NCBI GenBank assembly: GCA_017163975.1
Contig: JAFFSR010000347.1
Coordinates: 10,421,501 to 10,485,500 of the forward strand
From: Anastatus disparis
Lineage: Eukaryota; Arthropoda; Insecta; Hymenoptera; Eupelmidae
Direction: 5' to 3'
Length of the DNA: 64,000 nucleotides
Part shown: one piece after another, positions 11,366 to 23,234 of the stretch
How positions within the stretch are numbered: position 1 is the stretch's first letter
Layout of the letters: every line of letters starts with the position of its first letter
Notes under the pieces: model-generated
The model's input: the letters and a program-made list of their open reading frames with translations, nothing else
The model's database searches: none
What the model was told of the DNA's origin: nothing
Program-made: the position numbers and the translations under genes

Positions 11366-11475
11366 ACTAGTGCGTTAAATTATAAATATTCGTGCGATTG
11401 CAATGACACTTGGGCTGGCTTGGCCGACCCTCGTGCATATCAACTGCACGAATATTTATAATTTAATGCACTAGT
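11366..11475. repeat. Hairpin cassette 3
   Basis: Arms of 30 bp, almost perfect, starting ACTAGTGCGTTAAATTATAA and ending ATTTAATGCACTAGT; the loop is GC-rich (GGGCTGGCTTGGCC). The outer ACTAGTGC word is shared with cassette 2, suggesting one family. Confidence 0.8.
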
Positions 11476-11752
11476 ATCAAAAGGTACTATTGTTAAATTG
11501 CCTTTAAAAATTATAATATTATATGAATATGTATTTAATTATTCAGAAAGGTTTGTTGTTAATAGAACAGAAATATCATTATTTTTAGTTACTTATAATA
11601 ATTGCATTATTCATAATTATTTATAATTATTCACAGATATTCACGGTATTTACATTTAAAAACTGTTGAAGGTATCAGGATGGATTTTAAGCAAAAAAAA
11701 AAAAAATTCAAATGTAGTCATAATTTTTTTTTTAATGATATTATTTAATAAA

Positions 11753-13600
11753 ACTAGAAAATTCATGCGCGCAAGCGCGCCCTATATCTAATCTAAATGT
11801 GTATAAATTTTTAATGATTGACTGTTAATATAGTGCTATTATTTTCTGTTTATTATTAAATAATAATAATTTCATATCTACTAATATCAACATCAGTAAA
11901 GAAATTGATGTTATATACTAATGTATCAGAGCAATTTACGCGGCATCAATGAATTTATAGACACAGAAAACTTCGAAAAAAATAAATCCTATTTGAAAGA
12001 TATACTATCACTAAATTCATTTTCTTATTATTATTTTAAAAAATTGAAGAAATAGTAAACTTTTAAATTATTTTTCAGACATTTCTTAAATCTTTCAAAA
12101 TTTAAATAACGTAAATTATTACAAAGTCAAAAGTTATTTTACAAATATATAACTTTTCATACATATCAATCTAATGTATTTGATTTTCAAGATATATCTC
12201 AAAAGAATTCCAAGATCGATCTCTGGACATAGTCATGTAAAATTATCCATTATTAAAAACATCTGTTTCTAATACAATGTAATGTGGTTTATAAAAACGA
12301 CTTTTCCAGTTTTATCATCACTTAAAATTTCACATTTTAAGGAGACATAAAACGGATATTACACCTACACTTATAAATATTGACTATCTCCACATTTCAG
12401 TGCAAAATTTCAGGAAAAGAAATGCATTAGATGGTATAAGTTTTTAAATAAATCTATTCATTAGCATTTATGAATTCTTAATTTCTGGTACCAGAAAAAT
12501 TTGAATATATAATATTGGAATCCTAAATTCTCAATAACTAATGAATGAAGTTATTTAAAAATTAATATTTTCAACAATATGAAATCCATAAAATATATAA
12601 AAAATAAAATAGTTCAAATCAATTCTTAAAGATATGTATATCGTTCCTATTTTTAAAATACAAATAAAAATAAAAATTCTAGTTTATATTTTCTTAATTA
12701 TAGTAATTATATCATTTTTTCAAACAAAAGATTTTAAATTTTATTTAGCAGAAAAACTGTTTATTCTAAGCGTTATTCAATTTGGATTTTGAAATTAAAT
12801 AAACAAACTTTTAAAAATAGTACATTTTAGGCAATGATTATGCTATATTTTTGAAAAAAAATTTGTAAACTGTCAATCTAAAAATATTTTATATACTAAA
12901 TTATACTATCGAAATTGTATAACTTATCGGTTTTTTTATTATTTATTTTAAAATATTCCGAAATATTTTAAATTTTATTTTAAATTTACAAAATTACTTG
13001 CCTTGTTCATAGATAAATATTTTATGATATTGTTATGAGCTGAAAAGTTCATAACATCTGTATTTTCTAAATTTATTGCTTAATATACTATTTTATAGTA
13101 CAATTTTTAAAAAGAGAATTATCAGAAGTAAATGGAATAGAATTGTTACCATGTTCTAATTTGCAATATGCAATAACAAATGAATATAAAGCGGTACTTC
13201 GCACTCTCGACAACTTCCACAAAAGGAATTTTTGTAAGCGGCAGTTAGCGATGTTTATACTAATAATTTTGTTTAAAAATCAAACTATAATTCAATAATT
13301 ATAATTTAATAATTTTATCAGTGATTTTTATTATTAAATTCTAAATCGATGATTTTATTTAAGCATATTATAGTAAATCAAATCTCGTTTTTCGCCAATC
13401 ATATGATTCTATTCAACGCACCAATTACGCTCTTAGTATAAAATGTTTCACAACATCCGGCCATTGTTTTTTTAAAAGAGGAATGTTTACCTTAAATATA
13501 TATTAAATATAAGACTTTGATCCATTAATAATTTGAAAAAACCTTATCCTATGTTTTTTTGTTATGTGTATTGCGATGTGAGAATTTAGTTATATTTAAA
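11753..13600. other. AT-rich region, possible Helentron-like left end, otherwise empty
   Basis: Starts with ACTAGAAAATTCATGCGCGCAAGCGCGCC, which recalls the ACTAG + CGC-rich starts at 3312 and 36673. The remainder is about 1.8 kb of AT-rich sequence with no long ORF. A 60-bp word around 13495-13550 repeats 10150-10210 (ATATATATT(G/A)AATATAA(A/G)AC), so this interval may be flanked by duplicated sequence. Confidence 0.35.
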
Positions 13601-13619
13601 TTTCAATAAACAAAGTTAT

Positions 13620-15555
13620 TAAATAAATTAATATAACCTTGCCCGTCCCCGCATGCAAAGTTCGGCCTGTCGAAAAGAAAGAATCTTTAATTTATTAAGA
13701 GCGCCAGACAGGCCACCGGCTTACTCGTCGGCAGCATGAATCTCGAGCTGTCTTGGCTGGGAGGTGGGCGACCTCTGGTGTCAAATTTTATTAGTTGAAG
13801 TTGGGAGAGGTATTACACACAAAAAAAAATTTTAATATTACTTGTTCAATTTATAACACTTGAATTACTTTATTCAACGTAAAAAAAATATATAACAGAA
13901 AAAAATAATTCTAAACTTATTATCGCTCGGTCTATGAACGTTAATTTATCTTTCTCTTAATTTTATTAAATCTAATACTCGCGCACACTTATTACCCATA
14001 CACCCCGGTCAATTTAAATTTTACTTAATTCACTTTATTGAAATAATAAACTAATGTTCTACTCGTAGCAAATAAAAAAAAAAATTTAATTTACGGTCTG
14101 GTCGACTTAAGCGACCTCGCTCTTCCTTCGTTCAACAATATGGCTACCAAGAGCCCGCGCACTTATCTCTCACTCTCTCTCTCTCACACACACTAATCCC
14201 ACGTGTCTACCAATTTGTTTAATCACCGGTCAAATTTAAGAAAACTAATAATTCGTTGAACTTTCGTGCAAAATACTAATTTTAATTTTAATTTAAATTA
14301 ATTATCCGGTCAACGGAATCGTTAGACACGTGGTCGGATTTTCACTCCCGCACTCTCGAAATTTTTATATTTAAAGAAAGAAATTTTTATATTTAATTAC
14401 TATCTCTTCTGGTTTACAAATTTATTTTTCAATTAATTTAATTTAATAGTCAACGCAGAGTATCCAAAGATTTTTCTTTACAAAATGGCTGCTAAGGCCC
14501 GCGTCATGAACTGTATTACGTCATACACACTCACCACGATGTCCACCGATCTCGAATTTTATTATTATTATTATTCCGGTCAATCAAGTGTAATTTATTG
14601 TCAATTCTTATTTATTATAATTAAATTACAACGAATTTACCCGGTCAACGAAATCGTTGAACACGTGGTCGAACTTTAATTTTACTTTCTCAACTACAAA
14701 TTTATTTTTACAATCAAATTTTCGCACTTTTAATTTCGTTTCACTACAAAGAAATTTTTAATTCGCACTACTACGTTGTCACAATCACTTTGAATTTAAA
14801 ATCTTACGCCCGCACTGAATTTACACCTAGTCGGCGAGAGCCGCTAGTTTACAAAATAATTTATAATTGTCGATTGGGACTACAGTCCACTCACCGTTGT
14901 AGAAAAGAACCTCGTTGACAACAGGAATTGGTCGGCGATGGCGACAATCTGGTCGACGATGGCGGTGATGGCCTCAGGTTTGTATATCTCCCTCTCTCTT
15001 TCTCTCTCTGCACAAGCAACTGGTCGGCGCCGGCTGCGGAAATGAGTTGGTTGACGGATCAGGGCAGCAAAAACCTCCTTATGGAATCTGGCTGCTCAAC
15101 TGCTTCCTCGTCTATCCAATCTGCAATCTCTACACAGCTATCAACGAAAAAACGCACGAAGTTTTAAGCAGCTACTTGCAAAGAAAAAGTATTAGGTTGA
15201 TCGAGTTAACGTTCCGATACGGCACGAGGACAGTAATCGAATGTCTCCTTTGATGCTCACTTCCTTCTTCTTCGGTCTGTTTCTCCCTCTTCCTTATTGT
15301 CTATCTCTTTTTAATTTTCAATTCCTCCAATAACTAATCAGTTATCCAAATAATTGATTGCTATTCGTGAAATTTGCCTTCCGGTCCTCGAACGCAAGTC
15401 TGCAACCTGCGCGCCACCTTTTCTATAGCAAATTTAATCTTATTTCTTCTTTTTATTCTTCTTTTTAATCTTCTTTTTATCTACGTTCTCTTTTTATCCG
15501 TCTTTATTCATTAGAGAGAGAGAGAATCATTACAGGCATGGATATCTCTATATAT

Positions 15556-15598
<43 letters not shown>

Positions 15599-16200
15599 GT
15601 ATGCGTACATATAGGCTACTCAGTACAGCTGTACTTAAGCAGGAGCAAGAGTGGTATTCTCCCTTCTCCATGCTCTCTCGATCTCTCTTTATCATCTAGC
15701 TTCTCCCTCTTTCTTCACTGCGCGAGAAAGAGGCGCGCCATCACTCTTAATTCGCTCCCATCGAATCTGAATCTTTCCATCTCTTTCTTTCTTCTCTCTT
15801 GTGTTTCTCTCTCTTTCTACATCTTCTTCGTCGTGCGCCACTCCTAGCGCACGCGCGGTCGTTGCTAGGTAGTGGTAGTAGAGATACCCTACCTACGGTC
15901 TGCGTAAGCAGCACTAGCGCTCATACACATGGTCTATGACTGTGTATGTAATGGCTGCCGCGCGCTTCTGCTAGTCGTGCTCCTCGTGTACCGGTAAACA
16001 AAAAAAAAGAGTTCGTTCGATTAATTATTTATTCTTTTGTTATAATATACGCTCGGGTCGGTGAGTAAGCCGGTGGTGTGTTTTAGTGCCCTGGTGATTT
16101 ATAAATTAATAACCGTTGTGACGTGTCGTGAAATAAAAACGTGCACGTGCAATAAACAACGTTAAAATTTTTACTAACAAATAAAAATTTTGTTCTTATT
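13620..16200. other. GC-richer non-coding region with diverged direct repeats
   Basis: Several copies of a diverged unit of roughly 340 bp containing CCGGTCAACG(G/A)AATCGTT and ACACGTGGTCG (compare 14305-14350 with 14637-14680; a weaker copy lies at 13990-14230). Pyrimidine-rich CT runs occupy 14160-14190, 14990-15010 and 15700-15830. GAGTAAGCCGGTGG occurs on the plus strand at 16063 and on the minus strand near 13710, with similar following sequence, so the region is bounded by inverted related segments. It looks like retroelement LTR/UTR material but shows no gag or pol. Confidence 0.4.
15556..15596. repeat. (AT)n microsatellite
   Basis: About 40 bp of uninterrupted AT dinucleotides. Confidence 0.95.
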
Positions 16201-16466
16201 GGGACGTACCACGTCACAGTATATATAATTGCCGAAAATAACCATTTTCAAATCGTTATATCATTTTTACAGATTTTATTATAATTTTTTGTCTTATTAC
16301 AATTAATTCAAAGCATTTTCCATAATTTTTTATATTTTTTAGCTTTTGAAAGTAAAAATACACTGAATTAAATTAGTTAATATAAAAGCAATTCTATTGT
16401 TAATATTTTTAAAAAAAGTTTATTTAAAAGAAATAAAAATTTTTAAAAGATTTTCAATTTCTAATA

Positions 16467-17071
16467 ATGGGTTTGACTGAGAAAGATAAATTGATTGTTA
16501 AAGGACAAGAATTGTATGGTGGAATAGCTTACATGTTAACTGATATTCATAAATTAGGATTTAATAATCTTTGAAATCGGTGCCCCTCATTTAATATGCA
16601 AACCCCTTTACCAATTCAAATACCGCAATATATTAATTTAGTACCGACTGATGAAGAAGATGTTTTCCGAAAATTTTGAAAGAGGTCACTGGATTTGTAT
16701 GTATTATAATAATAAAATAATTCATATATATGACAGTTTAAATCTTAAATATCTACAAGATGAGCATAAGATTAATATAAACAGATTATTTCCAAACGAA
16801 TCTAAATTGAGTACAGTTTTCGAAACAGTACAATCACAAACAAATAATTATGATTGCGGCATTTTTGCAATTGCTTTTGCTGTTGCAATACTTTATAATT
16901 TATGTTCATGTTTCTCAAGATAATGATATTTCTCAAATGAGATTACATTTATTAGGTATTTTTGAAACGCAAAAAATCAGAATGTTTTCTTTTTTACATA
17001 ATTATAATAATACAAATATTAATTACGATAATCCATCGGACATGATAAGAAGTTTTGTCATGTTTCAATAA
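16467..17071 (+). pseudogene. Ulp1-like cysteine protease, broken copy (Helitron)
   Basis: Decayed paralogue of the intact gene at 48877-49659, with the same start context (about 170 bp upstream is also homologous). The catalytic signature is still readable in order: GHWICMYYNN (His), IHIYDSLN (Asp), QTNNYDCG (Gln and Cys). Breaks: an in-frame TGA near 16573, a frameshift before 16680 where the His motif enters another frame, and another at about 16915. No RepHel sequence follows; the satellite region begins instead, so the element is 3'-truncated. Confidence 0.85.
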
Positions 17072-17074
17072 AAT

Positions 17075-17900
17075 ACCATTAAATTTATATATCGCACGGT
17101 GCTTCCGAGGAAGTTTAAATACAAATTTAATGTGATTTCAAAATTTCATCTGAGAATGATTTGTAGGCCCATTACATAATTCAGGCATCACTTTTAAAAT
17201 CATTTTACATGATCGATTTGAAGAAAAATAAGTAAGAATGAAAAAAAGATTCAAAACCAAACCATTTTATTTTATTTATAAAACAAATGCTCAAAAATAT
17301 TTGGAACATCAGTGTAATAATAAAAATATAATAAAATTAAAGAATATCTGCCTTATGTTATGCAGCTATTAAGTTCAAATATTTATTAAAATTAATGTCG
17401 AAAAGTAGTTCTATAGCTATTTACGTATAGATACATAATATTCAGAGAATGTAAATTCGATGACATCTGTTAATATACATTTTAAGTAGTAATTTGAAAC
17501 TTGCATAACTAATAAGGAGAAGTCTCCACACCTCTAGGAAACCGATTTACCTAATACTGCAGGTTATGATCTATTGATCAAAAGAATGAATCTGTGTTGT
17601 TTCTTTTCCTATAATAAGCCCAGCGACAAAGATAAGGTTGTTTCTTTCAAAAATATAGTAACAAGAAGTGCTTATAAGAACTTTAATAACCAAAAAATTA
17701 AAACTCTTACAAAAAAGTGCATGAAAGATAAAGAAGTACAAGTTGAACACTTTACTTTGAACCTTATTGTGTTAAAAAACTTTTCGTGGTTCGGAAGCTA
17801 TGCTGAATTAAATATTACTACATATTCTCTTAATATTCTTAGCATGTAACACATAATGAATTTTTACACAATTTAATTAACATATTTTAATCACCTCGTA
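17075..17900. other. AT-rich spacer before the satellite
   Basis: No supported gene. The open frame at 17574-17849 has no recognisable domain and lies in ordinary AT-rich sequence; I do not call it. Confidence 0.5.
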
Positions 17901-18799
17901 CACAGCATGGAATATTTATCGAAGCTTCCTGGAATAATGGCACGGAAGATTTAAAATATTTCAGGAATCTTCCATGGAATATTCCTGTGATATTCGTTGA
18001 TACTTCTTATATTGGAATATTCTATGGAATATTGTTGGAAAACTCCAAGAATATTTCGTTGGAAGATTTGGGTCATCTCAAATCTTTTATTGAAACATTC
18101 CAGGAATCTTGCAGGAATATTTCATAAAATATTTCGTTGGAACATTCATGGAAGATTTTCAGAATATTGAAACGGAAGATATGAAACATTTCATAAACCT
18201 TTCAAGGAATATGCATGGAAGATTTGAGGAAACTTTCATGAAATATTCCATAAAATATTTCTGGAAGATTTCAGAAATCCATCGTAAAATATTCCATGGA
18301 AGATTCATAGAATATTGACCCGGAAGATTAGGATTATTATCAGAAAACTTCCGTGGAATATTCCTCTAATATTCGTATGTCCTTGATTCTTCTTACATTG
18401 GAATATTTCATGAAATATTCTTGAAAGATATCAAGAATACTTCAATGAAGGGTTTGGGTAATCTCACATCTTTCATGAAATGTTACTGGGAGATTTTTGG
18501 AAGGTTTCGATGAAAGATTTAGAGTTTCAAATCTCCACAAAATATTTCTGGAATATTTTATGAAAGATTTAGAAATGCTGAGAGGAGATAGTATATGTAT
18601 TATAAAATAACACATTTTACCCATATATCAATACATATACGCATACATAAACATTGACTAATAAAATCGCATTTACACAATCGCTTCGACTGTACGCAAC
18701 AAAGTGGCGACCCTTTCGCTTATATAGTGAGTAAGGTATTGCGCAACCACTTGGGGATAAAACTCCCATTTAACAAACATCCTCCTATCGGGGTCATTG

Positions 18800-19905
18800 G
18801 AAATCTCCCGTAACATTCCGTGCAAGCTTCCAACGGAAACTTCATAGAATCCTTCAAGAATATTTCATACAATATTCCACTATAAGATTACTTAAATCTT
18901 TCCATAAAATATTTCGTGAAATATTACTAGAAGATTTATGTAATATTCCGCTGTACAGTTTTGAAGTTTTTCGGAATCTTCCAGCGAAATATTTATAGAA
19001 TTTTCCTAAAGTCTTTCATGAAATATTTCACTGGAAGATTACTTAAATCTTTCTGTAAAATATGCCATGAAATATTTTTGGATGATTTAGGTAATAGTCT
19101 TAGAACATATACTACTGGAGGCAGCTCTGAATGCACCGTGCGCGTGGTTGGGTTGGGAAAGAGAAAGATATACTAAAGTTGATAGCTATCTCTATCTCTC
19201 CGTCATGTGATAAAGGAGTAGGAAACAAAACAAACCAATCACGTACCGGAGAAAATGAGATATCTGTCAACCTCAATATACCTTTCTCTTTCTCAACCTA
19301 ACCACGCGCACGGCGCATTCAAAGCTGCCTCCAGTAGTATATGCTCTAAGGTAATAGTCCGCTGTCCAATTTTAAAGTTTTTCGGGTACTTCCAGCGAAA
19401 TATTTATGGAATCTTTTTAAAGTCTTTCATGAAATATTTCACTGGAAGATTACTTAAATCTTTCTGTAAAATATGCCATGAAATATTTTTGGATGATTTA
19501 GGTAATAGTCCGCTGTCCAATTTTAAAGTTTTTCGGGTACTTTCAGCGAAATGTTTATGGAATCTTTCTGAAATCTTTGATCAAATATTGCACCAAAAGA
19601 TTACTTGAATAGTTCAGTAAAATATTTCGTGGAATATTTCTAAAGATTTATGTAATGTTACGCTGTACAATTTTAAAGTTTTTCGGAATCTTCCAGCGCA
19701 ATATTTGTGAAATCTTCCTAAAATCTTTCATGAAATATTCCACCGCAAGATTACTTAAATCCTTCTGTGAAATATTTTATGGAATATTTCTAGAAGATTT
19801 GTGTAATATTCCATTTTACAATTTAGAAGTTTTTCGGAAACTTTTAGCGAAATCTTTATGAAACCTTCCTGGAAATTCCCATGAAATATTTCACTGGAAT
19901 ATTTG
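18800..19905. repeat. 150-bp tandem satellite
   Basis: Successive monomers start at the word CGCTGT(A/C)CAATTTTAAAG or its variants, at about 18950, 19360, 19510, 19660 and 19810, i.e. a 150-bp step once the MITE at 19099-19350 is removed. Monomers are roughly 80-95% alike by eye. The tandem array is embedded in the more degenerate related sequence. Confidence 0.85.
19099..19350. mobile_element. 252-bp MITE with 8-bp target duplication
   Basis: Inverted ends CTTAGAACATATACTACTGG and the complement of CTTAGAGCATATACTACTGG, with complementarity continuing for about 100 bp. GTAATAGT is duplicated exactly on both sides (19091-19098, 19351-19358), and removing the insert restores the 150-bp satellite monomer, which proves the boundaries. 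An 8-bp duplication is typical of hAT, P and Merlin-type transposases. Related to 42408-42640. Confidence 0.9.
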
Positions 19906-20283
19906 ATAAACATTTAATGTACTATTTCATGAAATATTCCTGAAATCTTTCGTAAATATTTCATGGAATAATTTGAAAAAGTTTTCGAACATTTCTTTGA
20001 AATATTCCATAAATGTTCCTGCAAGCTTTCAATGGTAGATTTCAGTGGAATATTTCGAAATATTCTGTGAAGACTTCCTAGAATCTGCATGGAAGGTTCC
20101 ATTAAGATATTCTAGTGAAAGATTTCGCAATATTTTAGTGAAATTCTCCATGCTGTGCTAGCTATAACTTTTGAATTAGGCAAGACTTTCTGATGCATTA
20201 AAGCTCAAATCAAAGTATTAAACTTATGCTCCCTTTTTTATATTTTGCTGTGAGAGTTTTAGTTCTTTGGTAGTAGATAAGCT

Positions 20284-20440
20284 ATGTTGCTTCTGGCCCA
20301 CTGCATTTCTGGCCCACTGCATTTCTAACCCACCTACATTTCTAACCCAGTGACTTTCTCGCCCAGTGGGTTAGAGAGTCAGGTGGGTTAGAAATGTAGG
20401 TGGGTTAGAAATACAGTGGGCCAGAAGCAACATAGCCAGT
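20284..20440. repeat. Palindrome with internal CCCAC minirepeats
   Basis: Arms from GCTATGTTGCTTCTGGCCCA to the complement ending GCAACATAGC. Inside each arm the word TTTCTAACCCACCTACA is repeated in variants, so the palindrome is built of short tandem units. Confidence 0.75.
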
Positions 20441-20794
20441 TCCGAGAAGGCGAGCTGCCGGTGGCCGGCTGCGGGCTGTTGACTGCAGTATTGACGCAGG
20501 GGAGGGGAGACTATAGTTCAAGCGAGCTACAAACGACATAGGGGTTTTAGGGGAATCCCCCAATCGCATGCTTTAAACGCAATCTCTTATACTACTACAT
20601 ATTCAAGCATCTAAAGCTTTTTATATTTTATATCTTTAGATGGTGTTTGTAATTTATATTTTTCATGAATGTGAATTATGATGTGTATGCTTTTAATAGG
20701 AAGTGGTGAGAGCCCCAACCATCGCCCTCCACCTGTGAGATACATCCATTAATCATTATCTCTTCTTTTACTTCCTATGGTAGCATAAATAAAC
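20441..20794. other. Left flank of the Polinton
   Basis: GC-richer patch (20440-20580) then AT-rich sequence. I could not identify a Polinton terminal inverted repeat or a polymerase B fragment here. Confidence 0.4.
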
Positions 20795-21265
20795 TTATTT
20801 ATTTTCAGTAGAGTATTTTTTCATAAGTCTGACATTGTGCAGAGCACAACGAGCTTTGTACGTATCATTGTGATTTGGACAAACAGTCGCTAGCTTTATT
20901 TTATCAGTTGGTGGAAAACCCATTTCTGTGACGTCGCATACTTCAAACTTGAAGCGTTCTAGCCATTTTTTTCTTATACTACCCACGACAAAAATTTTGG
21001 TCGCATCATGTAAGGCTTCTCTAAGAATATTGCCTACGTCAGTATAGGGAATGGTACCAGAGTTCCATGACAAACCATGGTAGTAATACTTTAACCACGT
21101 ATTTTGTTCTTTGTAATCATTCGAAAGTCTACGCCAGAAATATGGCTTATTGAAAAGGAGTACCAAAGGCTCGGTATCATCGTTGAGGGGTATTATAGCC
21201 AACTCTTTAGGAATATAGTCATCACCAGACTGTTTAAAACCTTGCATATCCACCAAGTACTCCAT
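20795..21265 (-). CDS. Polinton-associated protein of unknown function (paralogue 1)
   Basis: 156-residue ORF read from MEYLVDMQGF, chosen because its neighbour starts the same way (MEYAVDLQGF) and because the seven extra codons upstream begin with GTG and overlap the next gene. Conserved landmarks shared by the pair: VDxQGFK near the N-terminus, KELAxxPL, a YHGLxWNSG block in the middle, xVxGxxxKxWLExF, then a C-terminal Cys/His cluster (C-x-H ... C-x-x-H). The first Asp and the HG block are vaguely like the layout of DEDD-type exonucleases, but I do not claim that function. Intact. It overlaps or abuts the upstream paralogue, suggesting tandem duplication. Confidence 0.65.
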   Translation of the reverse strand: MEYLVDMQGFKQSGDDYIPKELAIIPLNDDTEPLVLLFNKPYFWRRLSNDYKEQNTWLKYYYHGLSWNSGTIPYTDVGNILREALHDATKIFVVGSIRKKWLERFKFEVCDVTEMGFPPTDKIKLATVCPNHNDTYKARCALHNVRLMKKYSTENK

Positions 21266-21282
21266 GCTGATTAATAACTTTT

Positions 21283-21816
21283 TCACAGTACTAATTCACT
21301 ATCTTTATTTAGACGAGTGTCTTCCCAGTCCATAACCCAATCACTGAAATCACTGAAATACAACTTCTGTATTGATTTAACGTTGTTAACAGCACACGTA
21401 TTTTTATACATACAATTATGATGTGAACAAGAGTTTGTTTTAGTTAGCCGTTGATCAAAATTTGGAATACCCAGTTCACTAATATCCACAACATTAAAAT
21501 CAAATTTCTCCAACCACTCTTTTTTCACTTGACCAATCACAAAAACTTGTGTAGCGTTCTGCAGAGTTTGTCGAAGAATTTTTTCTATTTCAGTATACTC
21601 ATGATCTCCAGAATTCCAAGCTAGTCCATGATAGCAAAGCTCGAGCCAGAGATTTTAACGCTTGTATTTCGTAGTTAACTTTTTCCATGGAAAAGGTGGT
21701 TTGAAAAGATGTACTGTAGGTTCAGCCGATTCAACGAGAGGAACAGCAGCCAACTCTTTTAAAACAAATTCTTTACCTGGCTTTTTAAAACCTTGTAAGT
21801 CCACTGCGTATTCCAT
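21283..21816 (-). pseudogene. Polinton-associated protein (paralogue 2), one nonsense codon
   Basis: 178-codon frame starting MEYAVDLQGF at 21816, the sister of the gene at 20795-21265. A single in-frame TAA (21655-21657, codon 54) interrupts it; both halves align with the intact paralogue (KELAAVPL, then YHGLAWNSG, VIGQVKKEWLEKF, CSHHNCMYKNTCAV). The stop codon at 21283 lies about 18 bp from the next ATG. Function unknown. Confidence 0.75.
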
Positions 21817-21867
21817 CTTGTTAAAGAATGAGATCCCAGCTCGCGCTCGCTTTCTTATATCCTACTA

Positions 21868-21989
21868 TCCCCACTCCTTTGCAGACTATCCCCACTCCTT
21901 TGCTGACTATCCCCACTCCTTTGCAGACGATCCCCTCTCCTTTGCAGACGATCCCCTCTCCTTTGTAGACTATCCCCACTCCTTTAGAC
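21868..21989. repeat. 21-bp minisatellite between Polinton genes
   Basis: Six near-perfect copies of CTATCCCCACTCCTTTGCAGA with two GATCCCCTCTCC variants. It lies just upstream (minus strand) of the start codon at 21816, where a promoter would be expected, and slightly overlaps the 3' end of the capsid gene. Confidence 0.9.
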
Positions 21990-23213
21990 TAATTTTCTAA
22001 CATCACCGCTTATGGCGTTGTATTCTATGATTCTATCATGTAAGATTAGACAGTAAGCTGAAGTTCCAACTGGAAAGTTTTGTTTGGTCTCGAATTCAAG
22101 ATGAACATTAACTGGAGCACTCTTTAGAGAATCATTTTGTTCTGAACAATCGATGACTATCAGTGGCATGTGATTGATATAATCTGATTTTTTCAGCATT
22201 GGCTCGGACTCCTTCCCATAGTATGCATTTTGGAAATTAGCGTACATATCGTATAATATTGCATACTGATTATTGACAATATCAAGATTCATATTTCCGT
22301 AAGGATAGTATTGAGAATTGAGAAATAATTTTACATTGTTTAAATTGCAGTGATCAAACTGACTAGCGTTAGCAGTTTTTTGTCCTTTTCGATTTGTCTG
22401 GAAACCAAGAATGATAAAACGAGACTTCTCCAGCTGATTAGATGTTTTGACTGTCAATACATGTCTCGTTGATGCCGGCAATAATGGATATTAGTATAAT
22501 TCCCAGGAACGAAAACTCATTGAGACAGGTTTATTTTTCTCGATTTGTCGAAGCATGCGAATTTTACATTCATTGGATAACTGTATGTGAGGCATAAGCC
22601 ACTCGATCCTTAAAAGATCAATTTTGAAATCTTCGTAAGCATTAGTAGCATTCGCTGTTTGAATTACTGTGTTAATATCGTTTCTGGATCTCGTGAGGAT
22701 AAGTTCATGTTTAACATTGACTATGATTTTGCGATAATCTTCGGCGAAGCCTAAAATCATACTGAGAGGTATGAAAATATCAAAATAGCCATTGTTATTA
22801 ATGATCTTCCGAGTTTCCGTTATATCAATCCAACCAGCATTTTCTATAATCAAACTCTGACTAGGATTGAGTGATACCCAACCCTTCATAATGGTGGTCA
22901 ATCCTACATTCTTACAGCGATCGATCTCCATAGCATTAATTTCATAGCGAACTTCCTCGAATAGATGACAGATGCTGTTATTAACTAAGTTAGTTCTTGC
23001 TAAAACAGTGCCATTTTGTTGAGTTAATTTTCCTACTATGTGTAGAGAACTCCGCGAAGGCAAAAGATTTAAAACTTGATGTTGAATTGATATGCGAATT
23101 TCATCGCTATTATTGAAATTTGATGAGGTGTAAGGCTGGTACGCGTGCACCTCACAGTGAGCTATTGACTCATCTAATCTTACTCCTGTTCTTCTGTTTA
23201 GAATTTCCTCCAT
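21984..23213 (-). pseudogene. Polinton major capsid protein (double jelly-roll), one nonsense codon
   Basis: 410-codon frame from the ATG at 23213. The N-terminal part carries HAYQPYTSSNFNNSDEIRI, a typical start of Polinton capsid proteins; later landmarks are IEWLMPHIQLS, SFRSWELY and LEKSRFIILGFQTNRK. Double jelly-roll capsid proteins form the hexons of adenovirus-like icosahedral shells. An in-frame TAA (22491-22493) sits after SWELY; reading frame and family features continue directly on the other side, so the break is a single point mutation. Length is about that expected (400-450) for the short insect form. Family assignment rests on motif recognition plus position beside minor capsid, protease and ATPase. 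Confidence 0.8.
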
Positions 23214-23234
23214 TTCTTTGAAAACAGCAAAAAA

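Larger units (their letters stand above)
17900..20160. repeat. Degenerate satellite of GAATATTYCATGGAAGATTT words
   Basis: About 2.2 kb in which nearly every 11-30 bp carries a variant of GAAATATTCCATGGAAGATT on one strand or the other. The first 900 bp show no clear period; from about 18800 the period is 150 bp (separate entry). Short ORFs here are repeat shadows rich in Phe/Ile/Lys. Confidence 0.85.

Noticed and set aside
21662..22000. Plus-strand ORF with repeated DYPHSFA units as a repeat protein
   Set aside because: It is the translation of the 21-bp minisatellite plus antisense of paralogue 2.
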